A stretch of 64,000 nt of DNA from Cellvibrionales bacterium (lineage in GTDB: Bacteria; Pseudomonadota; Gammaproteobacteria; Pseudomonadales; UBA7239): NCBI GenBank assembly GCA_016713115.1, contig JADJPU010000001.1, positions 1,302,001-1,366,000 on the forward strand, given 5' to 3'. Below the pieces are notes generated by a model. It had not been told where the DNA came from. It did no database searches and saw only the letters and a program-made list of their open reading frames with translations. A program made the position numbers and the translations under genes. This document shows, piece after piece, positions 1-7,137 of this stretch. The first letter of the stretch is position 1; each line of letters begins with the position of its first letter.

Positions 1-165
1 AATCATGGCGTTGACCACGGCAATTAAGGCGCTTTGCGTGGTGCCATCAAAAATTTTGAACACGGTATTTTGAATCACAATTTTGTGGCCGAGATCCACA
101 AAGGCGTTGAGAAACAGCATTGCCACATACGGCGTAAAGCCGCGTCGTCTGAATAAATCCCACAT
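1..165 (-). CDS. MFS-type N-terminus, probable acyl-ACP--phospholipid acyltransferase (partial)
   Basis: Only the first 55 codons lie in the window; the gene continues past base 1. The ATG at 165 is preceded on the minus strand by AGGAG, a good ribosome binding site. The visible protein is a short basic N-terminus followed by a hydrophobic helix with the stretch FVDLGHKIVIQNTVFKI. I associate this with the MFS half of large gammaproteobacterial proteins that join a lysophospholipid transporter to acyltransferase and AMP-binding domains. The family call rests on recalled similarity over few residues, so an ordinary MFS transporter remains possible. It is divergent from the DUF488 gene, with 107 bp between the starts. 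Confidence 0.5.
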   Translation of the reverse strand, partial: MWDLFRRRGFTPYVAMLFLNAFVDLGHKIVIQNTVFKIFDGTTQSALIAVVNAMI

Positions 166-272
166 CGTTTTTCTCCTGTCTCGGTGCTGTTGCAGCAAGG
201 TTTGACTGTAGCTTGCGCGAGGCAGACAATCAAACGAGCGCGAGAGCGAATAGCCGCGCGCAGGAGGCAAGC

Positions 273-653
273 ATGACGGGCAAGGCGAGTATCCATCTGG
301 CGCGCGCTTATGATGATTTATCGCAAGTGCACGGCGCGCGTTTGTTGGTTGATAGACTCTGGCCGCGCGGCGTGCAAAAAGAGCATCTGCATTTGAGTGA
401 GTGGATACGCGATATTGCGCCGAGCAATGCGCTGCGCCAGTGGTTTGGACACGATCCAGATAAATGGCAAGCCTTTCGCCAACGCTACACTGCCGAGTTG
501 GATAGCAATCCAGAAGCGGTGGCGCAGTGTGCCGCTTGGCTACATAAAGGTGCGGTGACGCTGCTCTACGGCGCGAAAGATCGCGAACACAACAACGCCG
601 TGGTGTTGGCAGATTATTTAGCGCATCATGTTAAGAAAAAAAGGAAGTCGTAA
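273..653 (+). CDS. DUF488 family protein (YeaO-like)
   Basis: A 126-residue soluble protein with the family signatures VHGARLLVDRLWPRG near the N-terminus, an SxxLRxWFGHDPxxW segment in the middle and a C-terminal TLLYGAKDREHNNA segment. DUF488 proteins have no established biochemical role. An upstream in-frame ATG exists at 213, but AGGAGG lies five bases before the ATG at 273, so I chose 273. The length then fits the family. The stop lies 5 bp before the next gene, which suggests co-transcription with the cyclo-ligase. Confidence 0.85.
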   Translation: MTGKASIHLARAYDDLSQVHGARLLVDRLWPRGVQKEHLHLSEWIRDIAPSNALRQWFGHDPDKWQAFRQRYTAELDSNPEAVAQCAAWLHKGAVTLLYGAKDREHNNAVVLADYLAHHVKKKRKS

Positions 654-658
654 ACGCC

Positions 659-1333
659 ATGTCAGTCAGTGACACACAAAAACCTACAGCGCGTTATGCC
701 TCGCCGGTCTGTTATGCGGCTGATGTAGAAAGTGGTGTAGATGAGCAGCAGCAGCGTGACCTCGCGCGGTGGCGCAAAGCCGAGCGCCAACGCCAGCGTG
801 AAATACGCCGCGCGTTAACGCCAGAGCAGCGTCAAACTTACGCACAGGCGATTGCTAAAAATATTGACGCGATCCTGGAAAAAAAATATGTCGATTTGCG
901 CGGCAAAGTGTTGGGCGGCTATTGGCCGATTCAAGGTGAATTAGATTTAGTGTTTTGGTTTCATGCGCTGCACAAACGCGGCGTGCGCATTGCTCTGCCG
1001 ATCACCGAGCAGCAGGACGCGCCGTTAATTTTTCGCGCGTGGACTCCTGATACGGTGATGAAAAAAGATTGCTGGCATATTCCCATTCCGCCCGCAGAAA
1101 ATGCGCAACTCACGCCAGATATTTTGTTGGCGCCCTGCGTAGCATGGGATGCCGCCGGTTTCCGTTTGGGTTACGGCGGTGGCTATTTTGATCGCACGCT
1201 GGCAGCGTTAGCGCCTAAACCGTTTGTGATTGGCGTGGCGATGCAAGCCGCGCAACTGCCGACTATTTTTCCGCAGATTTACGATATTGCTATGGATGCG
1301 ATCGTGACGGAAGCGGGGGCTTTGTTTCCCTGA
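659..1333 (+). CDS. ygfA: 5-formyltetrahydrofolate cyclo-ligase
   Basis: Converts 5-formyl-THF to 5,10-methenyl-THF using ATP in the cytosol. The signature LGYGGGYFDRTLA is present near the C-terminus, and the alignable core starts around residue 47 (RRALTPEQR). The 224-residue protein therefore has about 45 extra, charged N-terminal residues compared with the roughly 180-residue E. coli enzyme. The last 25 codons (1241-1317) are repeated almost exactly at 2111-2187, beyond a toxin-antitoxin pair, and the two copies end differently (ALFP here, VHNA there). In many gammaproteobacteria this gene follows zapA and the 6S RNA gene. Here it lies 3 kb from zapA, and the 5-bp gap upstream leaves no room for 6S RNA. 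Confidence 0.93.
   Translation: MSVSDTQKPTARYASPVCYAADVESGVDEQQQRDLARWRKAERQRQREIRRALTPEQRQTYAQAIAKNIDAILEKKYVDLRGKVLGGYWPIQGELDLVFWFHALHKRGVRIALPITEQQDAPLIFRAWTPDTVMKKDCWHIPIPPAENAQLTPDILLAPCVAWDAAGFRLGYGGGYFDRTLAALAPKPFVIGVAMQAAQLPTIFPQIYDIAMDAIVTEAGALFP
1241..1317 (+). repeat. 77-bp direct repeat, copy 1 (3' end of ygfA)
   Basis: This stretch begins ATGCAAGC and ends GAAGCGGG, and matches 2111-2187 at 74 of 77 positions counted by eye. The last 39 bases are identical. It is coding within ygfA, and the second copy is in the same reading phase. The pair brackets a toxin-antitoxin module of about 0.8 kb. Confidence 0.95.
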
Positions 1334-1442
1334 CGAGTGAGACTTCGCATTACAACTTTTACAGTGGAGTTGATTACTGAAGTGAAAGTTAAAAAATCAC
1401 CGGCAGATTGGGTGGTTGAGATGGATAAAGCGTTAACTGTGG

Positions 1443-1471
1443 TTTACATTTCTTTGGTTGTTGCCTATAGT
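1443..1471 (+). promoter_or_regulatory. Sigma-70 promoter of the toxin-antitoxin operon
   Basis: A -35 box TTTACA (1443-1448) and a -10 box TATAGT (1466-1471) are separated by exactly 17 bp. The expected transcription start, 6-8 bases after the -10 box, falls on or next to the ATG at 1478. The toxin mRNA would therefore be leaderless or nearly so, and no Shine-Dalgarno sequence is available. Confidence 0.6.
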
Positions 1472-1477
1472 TGACCC

Positions 1478-1783
1478 ATGATTGATGTTCTAAAAAGCAG
1501 TACTTTCAATGATTGGCTGAACAACCTAAAGGATTTGCGTGCTCGCGCCAAAGTACAGGCTCGAATAGACAGGGTGGCTACTGGCAACTTTGGAGATGCA
1601 AAATCTGTTGGTGATGGCGTGAGTGAGCTGCGTATCGACTATGGGCAAGGTTACCGCGTGTACTTCCTGCGGTATGGAGTTGTGCTGGTAGTGTTGCTTT
1701 GTGGTGGTGATAAAAGCTCACAAGCTGCTGACATTGAAAAAGCCAAACGTTTAGCCGCTCAGTGGCGGGAGGAATCAAAATGA
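1478..1783 (+). CDS. RelE/ParE-superfamily toxin (COG3657, HigB-like)
   Basis: A 101-residue basic protein of the 'addiction module killer' group (phage Gp49-like). It shows the usual SxxFxxWLxxLKDxRAxAxVxxRI helix, the VGDGVSELRIDYGxGYRVYF core strands and the LLCGGDKSSQ segment followed by a C-terminal helix. Family members are thought to act as ribosome-dependent or free mRNA interferases. The toxin is encoded first and its stop overlaps the antitoxin start in ATGA, the usual order for this subgroup. It has its own promoter immediately upstream and lies inside a duplicated segment of ygfA, which suggests acquisition by transfer. Confidence 0.9.
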   Translation: MIDVLKSSTFNDWLNNLKDLRARAKVQARIDRVATGNFGDAKSVGDGVSELRIDYGQGYRVYFLRYGVVLVVLLCGGDKSSQAADIEKAKRLAAQWREESK

Positions 1784-2085
1784 CAGAAGTATTTAGCCGT
1801 TATGACACCGCCGAGCATTTACGCACCGAAGAAGAAGTCGCGCTATACCTAGAGGCGTGTTTAGAAAATGCCGGCAATGATCCTGCTTTCATCGCACAAG
1901 CCCTTGGGGTAGTAGCGAGAGCAAGAAACATGAGCCAGCTAGCCCGCGATGTAGGTATATCGCGTGAAGGGTTATACAAAGCTCTTTCTACTAATGGCAA
2001 TCCCAGCTTTGCTACGGTGATGAAAGTGGCAAATGCACTGGGGCTAAAATTAACATTCCAACCCCAGCACCTGCCTACTACATAA
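1780..2085 (+). CDS. HTH antitoxin of the COG3636 'addiction module antidote' family (HigA-like)
   Basis: A 101-residue protein with an N-terminal toxin-binding part (VFSRYDTAEHLRTEEEVALYL) and an Xre-like helix-turn-helix around residues 53-93 (MSQLARDVGISREGLYKAL...NPSFATVMKVANALG). It should neutralise the upstream toxin and repress the shared promoter. The start at 1780 is preferred over an in-frame start at 1762 because GGGAGGA ends seven bases upstream and the ATGA overlap with the toxin stop implies translational coupling. Confidence 0.9.
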   Translation: MTEVFSRYDTAEHLRTEEEVALYLEACLENAGNDPAFIAQALGVVARARNMSQLARDVGISREGLYKALSTNGNPSFATVMKVANALGLKLTFQPQHLPTT

Positions 2086-2107
2086 CCCTCCCTCTTGCTT
2101 TGCGCTG

Positions 2108-2203
2108 GCTATGCAAGCGGCACAACTGCCGACTATTTTTCCGCAGACTTACGATATTGCTATGGATGCGATCGTGACGGAAGCGGGCGTGCACAACGCC
2201 TAA
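2108..2203 (+). pseudogene. Duplicated 3' fragment of ygfA
   Basis: Read in phase, this gives AMQAAQLPTIFPQ, then the segment TYDIAMDAIVTEAG, then VHNA and a TAA stop at 2201-2203. That is the end of the cyclo-ligase with one substitution (Ile to Thr) and a different last four residues. Weaker protein-level similarity may extend a few codons upstream (CFAL versus VIGV). There is no start codon or upstream coding part, so it is a remnant. It is either the original ygfA end displaced by an insertion or a second end brought in with the module. The repeat proper is 2111-2187. Confidence 0.85.
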
Positions 2204-2224
2204 ATTGTGGAGAGTGGTTTTTAG

Positions 2225-3049
2225 CTACTGCCAGAAAATATCTTTGAGTATGTCGCTGGCAATTTGGCGGTTACTTTTGATGATTTCATCGGCCAGTAAA
2301 CCGTAATCATTTTTTAGCCAGTAATTGACGGGTTGCGTGGCGCTGTCGTAGCAGTATTCGCCGCTGTATAGCGTTTTATTGTTGCGCGCATCCACCAATT
2401 TTGTATGGGCCGTCATCGAGAAGTGCATCATTGGTACGCGTCCTGTATCGGATTCAAAGCCAGCTGTTTTCACTTCAATATGCAACACGGTTTGGTAGCC
2501 CCATTGTGTAGCTAGTTGCTCAATGGTTTGATTTTTTTCTGGTGTAGGCAGGATGCCGTGACTGATGTCGTAGGTAGCGAGCGCAGCTTGTTTTTGGCTT
2601 TGCTCATCCACGGTGGCGACCAGCGCACCATTGAGGTCAGCGCTTTGCAGCGTTTGATTAATTTGGGTTTTGAGCTCGTCCAGTGTTTCATCTGGGATCA
2701 GCGGCTTACTGCCTGCGCGACCGCCTTTCACGATGGCAGCGGGCACCACAAACGGCGTGCAGACAACGAGCACCAAGGGCGCTAGCGTGCCTGCCCCTAG
2801 CGCGCTGTCGAGGCAACCATCCAAGCCATCAAGTGCACCTGTGCCTGCGCCTTTCAGTGCGCCACTTGCCCCGCCCTGACGGATGTCGCCATGAAAGTAA
2901 GCCTCGTGCGCGTTGCTGTTGCCATAGAGATAGACCCTGCCCAGTTGTAGGCGCTGCTCTGAGGTGAGCGGGGCAGAGGTATTGGTACAGGCAATAAGCA
3001 GGAATAAAGACAAGAGAAAGAGCAATGAACGATAGACCATGGTGCGCAT
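2225..3049 (-). CDS. Uncharacterised lipoprotein
   Basis: A 274-residue protein with a lipoprotein signal peptide: a hydrophobic stretch ending LLIAC with Cys21 as the likely lipidation site. A Gly/Ala-rich region around residues 58-110 (GGASGALKGAGTGALDGLDG followed by a hydrophobic run) resembles a glycine-zipper membrane segment. The C-terminal half looks globular. I recognise no domain. The gene is divergent from diaA, with about 60 bp between the starts. A second in-frame ATG at 3040 would shorten the protein by three residues. Confidence 0.75.
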   Translation of the reverse strand: MRTMVYRSLLFLLSLFLLIACTNTSAPLTSEQRLQLGRVYLYGNSNAHEAYFHGDIRQGGASGALKGAGTGALDGLDGCLDSALGAGTLAPLVLVVCTPFVVPAAIVKGGRAGSKPLIPDETLDELKTQINQTLQSADLNGALVATVDEQSQKQAALATYDISHGILPTPEKNQTIEQLATQWGYQTVLHIEVKTAGFESDTGRVPMMHFSMTAHTKLVDARNNKTLYSGEYCYDSATQPVNYWLKNDYGLLADEIIKSNRQIASDILKDIFWQ

Positions 3050-3112
3050 CTTGCGGTGGAGGGATGGAGGGCTGCGCTAGAATACACGCTTCATGTTGCG
3101 CGGAAATCGGCG

Positions 3113-3703
3113 ATGGAATACGAGGCACAGGTCGAACAGTTTTTTCACCAAAGCATCAGCGCCAAGATGGATTGTGCTGATGTGGTGATTGCGCCCTTGG
3201 TGCGCGCTGCCGCATCCCTGACGGAGTGTCTGTTGGCGGATGGCAAGATCTTGGTATGCGGGGACGGCAGCTCGGCGCTGATCGCACAAATGTTTGCCGT
3301 GACATTGATGAATCAAGGCGAGCGCGAACGCCCAGGTTTGCCCGCCGTAGTGTTAGATAACAGCACAGCATTGTTGGGTGCGATTGAAGGCGATTACGGT
3401 GTCAGTGAGGGTTTTGCGCGGCAGATACGCGCCATTGGCCAGCCTGGGGATCGCTTGGTGTTGTTTACTGGCACAGGTACTGCCGCCAGTTTGCTCAATG
3501 CGGTGGCAGCGGCACACGAGCGCGAGATGACTGTCATCGCGATCACCGCGCACGGCGGTGGACATCTGCCGGCACTTTTAGCCGAGCGTGATGTCGAAGT
3601 GAGCGTGCCGGTAGCAACGCGTTTTCGTATCCATGAAAATCATTTGCTGCTATCGTTCGCGCTCTGTGAATTGGTCGAAAATCAGATGTTTGGAGGTTTG
3701 TAA
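3113..3703 (+). CDS. diaA: SIS-domain DnaA initiator-associating protein
   Basis: A 196-residue single SIS-domain protein of the GmhA/DiaA type, the same length as E. coli DiaA, which binds DnaA and promotes timely initiation at oriC. Visible elements are ILVCGDGSSALIAQMFAVTLMN (written here as its key parts: sugar-isomerase P-loop CGDGSSA), LVLFTGTGTA, and ENHLLLSFALCELVE at the C-terminus. I call DiaA rather than phosphoheptose isomerase because the next gene is dolP, as in the E. coli yraN-diaA-dolP order. The start at 3113 fits the length; an in-frame ATG at 3056 adds an unlikely N-terminus. The stop overlaps the dolP start by one base. Confidence 0.85.
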   Translation: MEYEAQVEQFFHQSISAKMDCADVVIAPLVRAAASLTECLLADGKILVCGDGSSALIAQMFAVTLMNQGERERPGLPAVVLDNSTALLGAIEGDYGVSEGFARQIRAIGQPGDRLVLFTGTGTAASLLNAVAAAHEREMTVIAITAHGGGHLPALLAERDVEVSVPVATRFRIHENHLLLSFALCELVENQMFGGL

Positions 3704-4269
3704 TGTTGCGTTTAATTTCAGCGTCTTTGCTGATGGTTTTGTTGACGGGTTGTGCCGCGGTGATGGATGCCAGCAGCGATGGTCCACTGCGTCAAAATCA
3801 AGGCACACGCACTTTTGGCACAGTGTTAGATGACGACCATATCGAAGATGTGGTGGAAGTAAATATCAAAAAAGTATCACCAGAGATGCGCAAAGGGCAT
3901 ATCAGTGTGGTGAGCTTCAACGGTGTGGTGTTGTTGGTGGGGCAGGTGCCTAGCGAATCGCTGCGCACGCGTGCCGCTGATGCTGCGTCCAAAGTGAAAA
4001 AAGTGCGTCAGGTACAAAATGCGCTCACCGTTGGTCCAAATATCAAGTTTGGTGCACGCAGCAACGACAGCTGGCTGACCACGAAAGTGAAAACCGGCTA
4101 CGCATTTAACAACGATGTAAACGGTCAACGCGTCAAAGTCGTCACGGAAAATAAAGTGGTGTATTTGATGGGTTTGGTGACGCAGCGTGAGGGCGAATTG
4201 GCAGCCTCTTCTGCGCAGCGCACACGCGGTGTCACGCGCATTGTGAAAGCTTTCGAGTACATCAACTGA
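3703..4269 (+). CDS. dolP: Dual-BON-domain outer-membrane lipoprotein DolP (YraP)
   Basis: A 188-residue lipoprotein with signal peptide and lipobox LLTGC (Cys17), followed by two BON domains (about residues 45-115 and 125-188), the usual DolP build. E. coli DolP binds anionic phospholipid at division sites, supports outer-membrane integrity and influences BamA and amidase regulation. The start overlaps the diaA stop (TAATG), so the pair is coupled. A strong hairpin terminator follows 20 bp after the stop. Confidence 0.9.
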   Translation: MLRLISASLLMVLLTGCAAVMDASSDGPLRQNQGTRTFGTVLDDDHIEDVVEVNIKKVSPEMRKGHISVVSFNGVVLLVGQVPSESLRTRAADAASKVKKVRQVQNALTVGPNIKFGARSNDSWLTTKVKTGYAFNNDVNGQRVKVVTENKVVYLMGLVTQREGELAASSAQRTRGVTRIVKAFEYIN

Positions 4270-4288
4270 GTCTTCGTTAGGCAATAAA

Positions 4289-4327
4289 AAAGCTGCCAGT
4301 GTGGAATACGCTGGCAGCTTTTTTTAT
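4289..4327. terminator. Bidirectional rho-independent terminator between dolP and zapA
   Basis: The 11-bp stem AAAGCTGCCAG / CTGGCAGCTTT (4289-4299 with 4311-4321) is flanked by T-rich sequence on the right and A-rich sequence on the left. It can therefore end transcripts arriving from both convergent genes. Confidence 0.9.
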
Positions 4328-4345
4328 ATCCGTTGGTTGGGGTTG

Positions 4346-4633
4346 TTACAGCTCCAATTGTGATTGACTGCCCAACGCGCGGGTAATTTTGTCCGTGAGA
4401 CGCTGCAATTCACTGCTGTCACCGGTTTGTTGCAACAGCTCGTGCGCAATATTTAATCCGACCAACACGGCGATGCGCTCGGTGCCGATCACATTGCCGC
4501 TGGAGCGAATGGCGCGCATTTTGTCATCCAAATAGCGCCCTGCTTTCAACAAGCCTTCTTGTTCTTCTGGAGGGCAAGCGACTTGGTAATCGTTGTCGAG
4601 TATGCGCAAGCGTACGGTGGTTGGTGTGCTCAT
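4346..4633 (-). CDS. zapA: Cell division protein ZapA
   Basis: A 95-residue FtsZ-ring-associated protein that bundles FtsZ filaments. It has the family pattern VRILDNDYQVACPPEEQEGLL, the YLDDKMRAIRSSG linker, ERIAVLVGLNIAHELL, and a C-terminal coiled coil. It is 14 bp downstream of the small coiled-coil gene 4648-4875 on the same strand, an arrangement also seen in Pseudomonas. Confidence 0.95.
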   Translation of the reverse strand: MSTPTTVRLRILDNDYQVACPPEEQEGLLKAGRYLDDKMRAIRSSGNVIGTERIAVLVGLNIAHELLQQTGDSSELQRLTDKITRALGSQSQLEL

Positions 4634-4647
4634 GGTTGTCGCCCCGT

Positions 4648-4875
4648 TTACTGTTGTGTACTGGCGCCGTATTCCTGCTCCAGCGCTTTCAAGCGTTCGA
4701 TCATGGCTTCCACGCGTGTGCGCGCCAACTCATTTTTTTCGATCAGGCGCCCGCGTTCTTTGCGCCAAGCATTTTCTTGCGAGCGCAGTGAGCGATTCTC
4801 TTGTTCGAGTTGGTGGCAGCGGTAGATCAATTGATCAACTTGGTGTTCAAGTGCCGCGAATTGTTCTCTGCTCAT
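4648..4875 (-). CDS. TIGR02449-family small coiled-coil protein
   Basis: A 75-residue, almost entirely coiled-coil protein (LEHQVDQLIYRCHQLEQEN...LKALEQEY) of the small family that sits next to zapA in pseudomonads. It is superficially like ZapB and may work in cell division, but that is inference. The ATG at 4875 matches the family length; the in-frame start at 5010 would add 45 residues that look non-coding. It is divergent from ygfB. Confidence 0.85.
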   Translation of the reverse strand: MSREQFAALEHQVDQLIYRCHQLEQENRSLRSQENAWRKERGRLIEKNELARTRVEAMIERLKALEQEYGASTQQ

Positions 4876-5086
4876 TGCTCGTGGCCTGAAGGTGATTACG
4901 CGCCGTACTATAAGTGAGCCGCCGTCGCATGGCAACGCAAGTTGATTGTGAACTTGGCGCTGCAAGCCTCTGATGTTCCTGCTGTTTTTATTGCGTCTGC
5001 TGTGTGTCAATGACAGGACGCAGTGCAGGCAAACAGGGCAAGTGGTAGCATGCGGCGCTGTTTTCTGCGATCACACCGAGGCGAAT

Positions 5087-5683
5087 GTGGCTGCTCTTAT
5101 TTCCTATGAACAACTCAGTGCGCGCTTGCAAGCTCTGCAGTTGCCAGTGGCAACAGACGCGCTGCACGGCGCGCTGACGGGCTTGGCGTGCAGTGGCGTG
5201 ACGGCAGACCAGCCGACTTGGCTGGTGCAACTCAGTGATTGTTTGGAAGACATTGAACTGACCGAGCACGAAGCGGTGCTATCCGCACTGCAAACTTGGG
5301 TGAATGGTGAGTTGACCGATGGTGATCTCGGTTACCAGTTATTGTTGCCAGACAGTGAGGAATTTCTCTCGGTGCGCACGCGCGCATTGGCGCGGTGGAG
5401 CGACAGTTTTTTGTACGCGTTTATTGCCAGTGGTGTGACGCTGACGCAGGAAGACCGAGAGATTTTGGAAGACATCGCTGCCATCAGCCAAGTGGACGAC
5501 GGTGAAGCGCCTGAAGAAGTGGAACAGAACATGTCGGCACTGAATAATCCAGAAGATGCTGAGAGTAACGAGCGCGATTTTTTTGAGTTGTGCGAATTTG
5601 TGCGCATGGCGGCGATGGACTTGTTTCGTGAACACGGGCAAGCGGTAAATACACCCGCGTCGCAGGGAGAGCAAACTGAATGA
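5087..5683 (+). CDS. ygfB: UPF0149 family protein YgfB
   Basis: A 198-residue acidic, mostly helical protein of the YgfB family, with the typical LHGALTGLAC near the N-terminus and a RDFFELCEFVRMAAM helix near the C-terminus. In P. aeruginosa YgfB affects ampDh3 expression and beta-lactam resistance; whether that holds here is unknown. I chose the GTG at 5087, which has GAGG five bases upstream and gives a family-like N-terminus (VAALISYEQLSARL). The longer in-frame start at 4973 is unlikely. The stop overlaps pepP in ATGA. Confidence 0.85.
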   Translation: MAALISYEQLSARLQALQLPVATDALHGALTGLACSGVTADQPTWLVQLSDCLEDIELTEHEAVLSALQTWVNGELTDGDLGYQLLLPDSEEFLSVRTRALARWSDSFLYAFIASGVTLTQEDREILEDIAAISQVDDGEAPEEVEQNMSALNNPEDAESNERDFFELCEFVRMAAMDLFREHGQAVNTPASQGEQTE

Positions 5684-7137
5684 AATCCTTACTGCCGCGC
5701 AAGGAGTTTGTCGCTCGTCGTACGCGTTTGATGCAAATGATGGAGCCAAACAGCATTGCGATCATTCCTGCGGCGCATGAAATACTGCGCAACAACGACA
5801 CGCATTTTCCGTTTCGCCAAGACAGCGATTTTTATTATCTGACGGGATTTAATGAGCCGGATGCCGTGGCGGTGTTGATCCCCGGTCGCGCACACGGCGC
5901 GTTTGTGTTGTTTTGTCGCGACCGCGACCCCGAGCGTGAGCTGTGGGACGGGTATCGCGCAGGCCCCGAAGGTGCTTGCAGCGATTACGGTGCAGATGAT
6001 GCGTTTCCGATTGATGATCTCGACGAAATTTTGCCCGGTTTATTGGAAGGGCGCGAGCGCGTGTATTACGCCATGGGGCGCGACAGCGAGTTTGATCGTC
6101 ATGTGATGGAATGGGTTAACGCCATACGCAGCAAAGTGCGCTCAGGCGCCATTCCTCCAGGCGAGTTTCTCGACCTGCATCATTTTTTGCATGAATTGCG
6201 TTTATTCAAAAGCGCATCAGAAATTCAATTGATGAAACAAGCAGCGGAAATTTCAGCCAAAGCGCATCGGCGCGCGATGGCGCTGTGCAAGCCTGGCATG
6301 ATGGAATACCAGCTTGAAGCAGAGTTGCTGCATGTGTTTGCTAAAAATGGCGCACGCTTTCCGGCGTATTCTTCCATTGTGGGTGGTGGCGATAACGCTT
6401 GCATTCTGCACTATGTTGAAAATCGCGACATGTTGCGTGACGGTGATTTGGTTTTAATCGATGCTGGTTGCGAGTTAGATCACTATGCTTCAGACATCAC
6501 GCGCACTTTCCCTGTCAACGGCAAGTTTTCGCCTGAACAAAAAGCACTGTATGAATTGGTGTTGCAAGCACAGCAAGCAGCGATAGATGTGATTAAACCG
6601 GGTAGTCATTGGAATGAACCACACGATGCCACCGTGAAAGTGATCACAGAAGGTTTGGTAAAACGGGATTTGTTGAAAGGCAAGGTGAGTGCTCTTATTA
6701 AAGAGATGGCGTATCGTGATTTTTATATGCACCGTGCCGGCCATTGGTTAGGCATGGATGTGCACGATGTCGGTGATTACAAATGCGGTGGCGAATGGCG
6801 CGTGTTGGAAGCAGGCATGGTGTTGACAGTAGAGCCGGGTATTTATGTGTCGCCGCACAATAAAAAAGTGGATAAAAAATGGCGCGGCATTGGCATCCGT
6901 ATCGAAGACGATGTGGTAGTCACCAAAAATGGTTGTGAAATCATTACTGCCAATGCGCCAAAAACGGTTACAGAAATTGAAGCGTGGATGACCTTGCAAC
7001 ATCCACACTTGCCGTCGGTCATGGAGCAGGCGGCAAAAACAAAAAAATCCAATACTGCCAAAAAGAAAGCAACAACTGCATTGCCAGCGAAAGTGGCGGC
7101 GAAAGCTGCTTCTGCACGCGCTCGTAAAAAAACATGA
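5680..7137 (+). CDS. pepP: Xaa-Pro aminopeptidase (aminopeptidase P)
   Basis: A cytosolic di-manganese peptidase that removes N-terminal residues preceding proline. The N-terminal domain has the NNDTHFPFRQDSDFYYLTGF segment. The pita-bread catalytic domain carries the metal ligands in LIDAGCELDHYASDITRTF (two Asp), HRAGHWLGMDVHD (His), LTVEPGIY (Glu) and IRIEDDVVV (Glu). At 485 residues it is about 45 longer than E. coli PepP. The excess is a C-terminal Lys/Ala tail from about residue 450 (KTKKSNTAKKKATTALPAK and onward), which looks disordered. It is coupled to ygfB upstream and ubiH downstream by ATGA overlaps. Confidence 0.95.
   Translation: MKSLLPRKEFVARRTRLMQMMEPNSIAIIPAAHEILRNNDTHFPFRQDSDFYYLTGFNEPDAVAVLIPGRAHGAFVLFCRDRDPERELWDGYRAGPEGACSDYGADDAFPIDDLDEILPGLLEGRERVYYAMGRDSEFDRHVMEWVNAIRSKVRSGAIPPGEFLDLHHFLHELRLFKSASEIQLMKQAAEISAKAHRRAMALCKPGMMEYQLEAELLHVFAKNGARFPAYSSIVGGGDNACILHYVENRDMLRDGDLVLIDAGCELDHYASDITRTFPVNGKFSPEQKALYELVLQAQQAAIDVIKPGSHWNEPHDATVKVITEGLVKRDLLKGKVSALIKEMAYRDFYMHRAGHWLGMDVHDVGDYKCGGEWRVLEAGMVLTVEPGIYVSPHNKKVDKKWRGIGIRIEDDVVVTKNGCEIITANAPKTVTEIEAWMTLQHPHLPSVMEQAAKTKKSNTAKKKATTALPAKVAAKAASARARKKT

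Noticed and set aside
1364..1474. 36-codon micro-ORF upstream of the toxin
   Set aside because: It overlaps the toxin promoter, lacks a good ribosome binding site and has no recognisable sequence. It may be a remnant, but I cannot support it.
1318..2110. Integron gene cassette with an attC site
   Set aside because: I found no paired RYYYAAC/GTTRRRY inverted core sites at the edges; the borders are the ygfA repeat instead.
4876..5086. 6S RNA in the gap beside the TIGR02449 gene
   Set aside because: At about 210 bp the gap is long enough, but I see no extended self-complementary ends or central bubble.
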